Shown here piece by piece: positions 5,764 through 6,957 of a stretch of 6,957 nucleotides of DNA. The notes under the pieces are model-generated. The model was not told the origin of the DNA. It searched no databases and saw only the letters and a program-made list of their open reading frames with translations. The stretch is from an uncultured Actinomycetes bacterium (GTDB taxonomy: Bacteria > Actinomycetota > Actinomycetes > Nanopelagicales > Nanopelagicaceae): NCBI GenBank assembly GCA_903875815.1, contig CAIQXR010000185.1, positions 1 to 6,957 of the forward strand. Direction: 5' to 3'. Within the stretch, counting starts at the first letter, position 1, and the number at the start of each line of letters is the position of its first letter. The translations under genes and the position numbers were made by a program.

Positions 5764-6700
5764 CAATTACTCCTAGAGGTAGTTCTGACACTTCAACACC
5801 GCGTTCTGCAATTTCGCGTGCCACACTCATATATGCAATCGCGCCAGGAGATGCTGCGTCATAAGTCATCACTGTTTGATTAAAAGATGGCGCTTCAGAA
5901 ACACGAACTGCACGTGGAATTGGCACATCAATTAACTCGTTAGGGAAATGTTGGCGCACACTATTAGCTACATCATTTGCTAACCGAGTACGTGAATCAA
6001 ACATTGTTAGGACGATGGTGGAGATGCGAACTTCTTGATTCAACATCACTTGTACTTGCCCCAATGTTTGCAGAAGAAGTGTGAGACCTTCTAGTGAGTA
6101 GTACTCACATTGAATAGGTACTAATACTTCACTCGCTGCAGTGAGTGCATTGACCGTAAGTAGACCGAGACTGGGTGGGCAATCAATAATGATGTAATCA
6201 ATGCGATTGCCTTGTGCGTTTCGCTCTGCCAAGAGATTAGCGATGGCGAGTTTTAGTCGAGATTCACGAGAGACGAAGGAGACCATATTGATCTCTGCGC
6301 CAGCTAATGAAACGTCGGCTGGGGCGCACTCTAAATGCGGAAAGCCTGCGACCTTTTTAATAACTTCAGAAAGCGGTCTCTCATGGACCAAAACTTCATA
6401 CATGCCGGGCAGATCGCTTCGATCGATGCCTAAGGCAGTGCAGGCATTTCCTTGGGGATCAAGGTCGATGACGAGGACTTTGAGGCCACCCATGGCGAGG
6501 GCTGCCGCCACATTTACTGCTGTGGTGGTCTTACCTACCCCGCCTTTTTGATTGGCGACGGTAAAAATACGGGTTTTTGTGGGGCTAGGCATCGGCTCTT
6601 TGAGGCGGCGGACACCAATGACTTTCTTCTCTTCAGGCTTTATCTCGGAGGTAGGAGATGTTTCACGTGAAACCTCCTCAACAAGACCGCTCTGCTCCAT
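5753..6700 (-). CDS. parA: Chromosome partitioning ATPase ParA (Soj family)
   Basis: This 315-residue cytoplasmic/nucleoid-associated P-loop ATPase forms ATP dimers on DNA and moves ParB-parS complexes. The deviant Walker A motif KGGVGKTT is at 52-59, with the signature Lys52. Walker A' VIDLDPQGN is at 77-85 and Walker B YIIIDCPPS at 169-177. Later family motifs include VPIQCEYYSLEGL (194-206) and the IPRAVRVSEAPSF region (261-273). Before the ATPase core is a leader of about 42 residues. Its VSRET (10-14) is encoded by the parS site, so the leader partly exists to carry DNA information. An internal ATG at codon 37 is possible, but the 6700 start is favoured because the gene then begins 8 bp after the rsmG stop. 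No strong Shine-Dalgarno precedes it, suggesting coupling to rsmG. It forms an operon with parB, which overlaps its 3' end. Confidence 0.97.
   Translation of the reverse strand: MEQSGLVEEVSRETSPTSEIKPEEKKVIGVRRLKEPMPSPTKTRIFTVANQKGGVGKTTTAVNVAAALAMGGLKVLVIDLDPQGNACTALGIDRSDLPGMYEVLVHERPLSEVIKKVAGFPHLECAPADVSLAGAEINMVSFVSRESRLKLAIANLLAERNAQGNRIDYIIIDCPPSLGLLTVNALTAASEVLVPIQCEYYSLEGLTLLLQTLGQVQVMLNQEVRISTIVLTMFDSRTRLANDVANSVRQHFPNELIDVPIPRAVRVSEAPSFNQTVMTYDAASPGAIAYMSVAREIAERGVEVSELPLGVIDEQ
5770..5774 (-). promoter_or_regulatory. Ribosome binding site of parB, inside parA
   Basis: On the minus strand AGGAG (read from 5774 to 5770) is followed after six bases by ATG at 5763-5761. It lies in the last codons of parA and decides the parB start. 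The TTG one codon earlier would leave only three bases of spacing. Confidence 0.75.
6659..6674. other. parS: parS centromere-like site (ParB binding), within the 5' end of parA
   Basis: TGTTTCACGTGAAACC matches the bacterial parS consensus TGTTTCACGTGAAACA at 15 of 16 bases. The inner 14 bases (6660-6673) form a perfect palindrome. It lies in codons 10-14 of parA, encoding VSRET on the minus strand. ParB encoded next door is expected to load here and spread, placing the window near the replication origin. Binding could also repress or modulate the rsmG-parA-parB operon. Confidence 0.95.
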
Positions 6701-6708
6701 AGGTGTAG

Positions 6709-6957
6709 TTAACCAGCCTTTTTCAAGGAGACAACCCGGGCTAGTGGGATTCCTGCTAATTCGAGCTCTTTTACCTCGCTGGCGGCGACCTTTTTGAAGG
6801 TCTTTTTATTTATTTCCTGAGCTTCAAGGAGTTCGGCAGATGCTGCCTCCACCTTCATTGCTAAAAATAGTCCACCAGGGGCGACTAAATGCCAGGAGAA
6901 GTTCAATAATTTAGGCAGGGCAGCCACTGCGCGAGCGGTGACCACTCCAAAAGAGCC
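6709..6957 (-). CDS. rsmG: 16S rRNA (guanine-527-N7)-methyltransferase RsmG (GidB), C-terminal part
   Basis: The frame runs open to the window edge, so only the last 82 residues are seen and the start is outside. VTARAVAALPKLLNF, followed by LVAPGGLFLAMK, is the characteristic C-terminal half of the RsmG Rossmann-fold methyltransferase (usual pattern ARAVAPL...LLxxGGxxLAxKG). The family transfers a methyl group from S-adenosylmethionine to G527 of 16S rRNA; loss gives low-level streptomycin resistance in several bacteria. In the family the residue after LAMK is commonly Gly; here it is Val. The tail is lysine-rich and ends KKAG, with TAA at 6711-6709. The rsmG-parA-parB order with an 8-bp gap is classic near bacterial origins and supports the call despite the short fragment. 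Confidence 0.9.
   Translation of the reverse strand, partial: GSFGVVTARAVAALPKLLNFSWHLVAPGGLFLAMKVEAASAELLEAQEINKKTFKKVAASEVKELELAGIPLARVVSLKKAG

Noticed and set aside
5390..5776. Plus-strand open frame of 128 codons opposite parB
   Set aside because: It is antisense to the conserved ParB nucleotide-binding domain, with Arg/Ser/Pro-rich composition typical of a shadow frame.
1..6957. Defence system, mobile element, CRISPR or prophage content
   Set aside because: Every gene is a conserved core function in expected synteny, and no repeats, integrase or transposase signatures or tRNA-flanked sites were seen.

Overview
The window is a conserved chromosomal core segment from an actinobacterium, probably one with a small, moderate-GC genome. 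By eye the base composition is near half G+C, well below Streptomyces or Mycobacterium. The gene order murJ, trxB, trxA, cwlM-like gene, aminotransferase, then convergent parB, parA, rsmG is the layout I know from the origin-proximal side of actinobacterial chromosomes. A freshwater, streamlined lineage such as the Nanopelagicales (acI) would fit, but that placement is inference from composition and synteny only.

Region by region: 1-1077 is the C-terminal part of the lipid II flippase gene murJ, cut by the window edge. 1087-2411 holds thioredoxin reductase and thioredoxin, with two candidate promoters for them buried in the end of murJ. 2441-3556 encodes a cytoplasmic CwlM-type protein: two peptidoglycan-binding modules followed by a degenerate amidase domain that lacks most zinc-site residues. 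3607-4860 encodes a fold-type I PLP aminotransferase resembling the LysN/2-aminoadipate aminotransferase group. It ends exactly where the convergent parB gene ends. On the minus strand, reading leftwards from 6957, are the end of rsmG, then parA, then parB. They are tightly packed (8 bp between rsmG and parA; parB overlaps parA by 11 bp) and are probably one operon.

Functionally there are three themes. The first is cell-wall precursor export and its control (MurJ and the CwlM-like protein). The second is thiol redox control (TrxB/TrxA as a reductase-substrate pair). The third is chromosome segregation (ParA, ParB and a near-perfect parS site lying inside the 5' end of parA), linked to 16S rRNA modification by RsmG. 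No mobile element, CRISPR array, tRNA or rRNA was seen, and no intergenic stretch exceeds about 75 bases.

I do not see a novel multi-gene system. The points most worth a second look are the unusual pattern of active-site loss in the CwlM-like protein, the parS within parA plus a second degenerate parS-like site in the cwlM-like gene, a decamer repeated upstream of two successive genes (once inside a palindromic cluster), and a SigR/SigH-type promoter match ahead of trxB.
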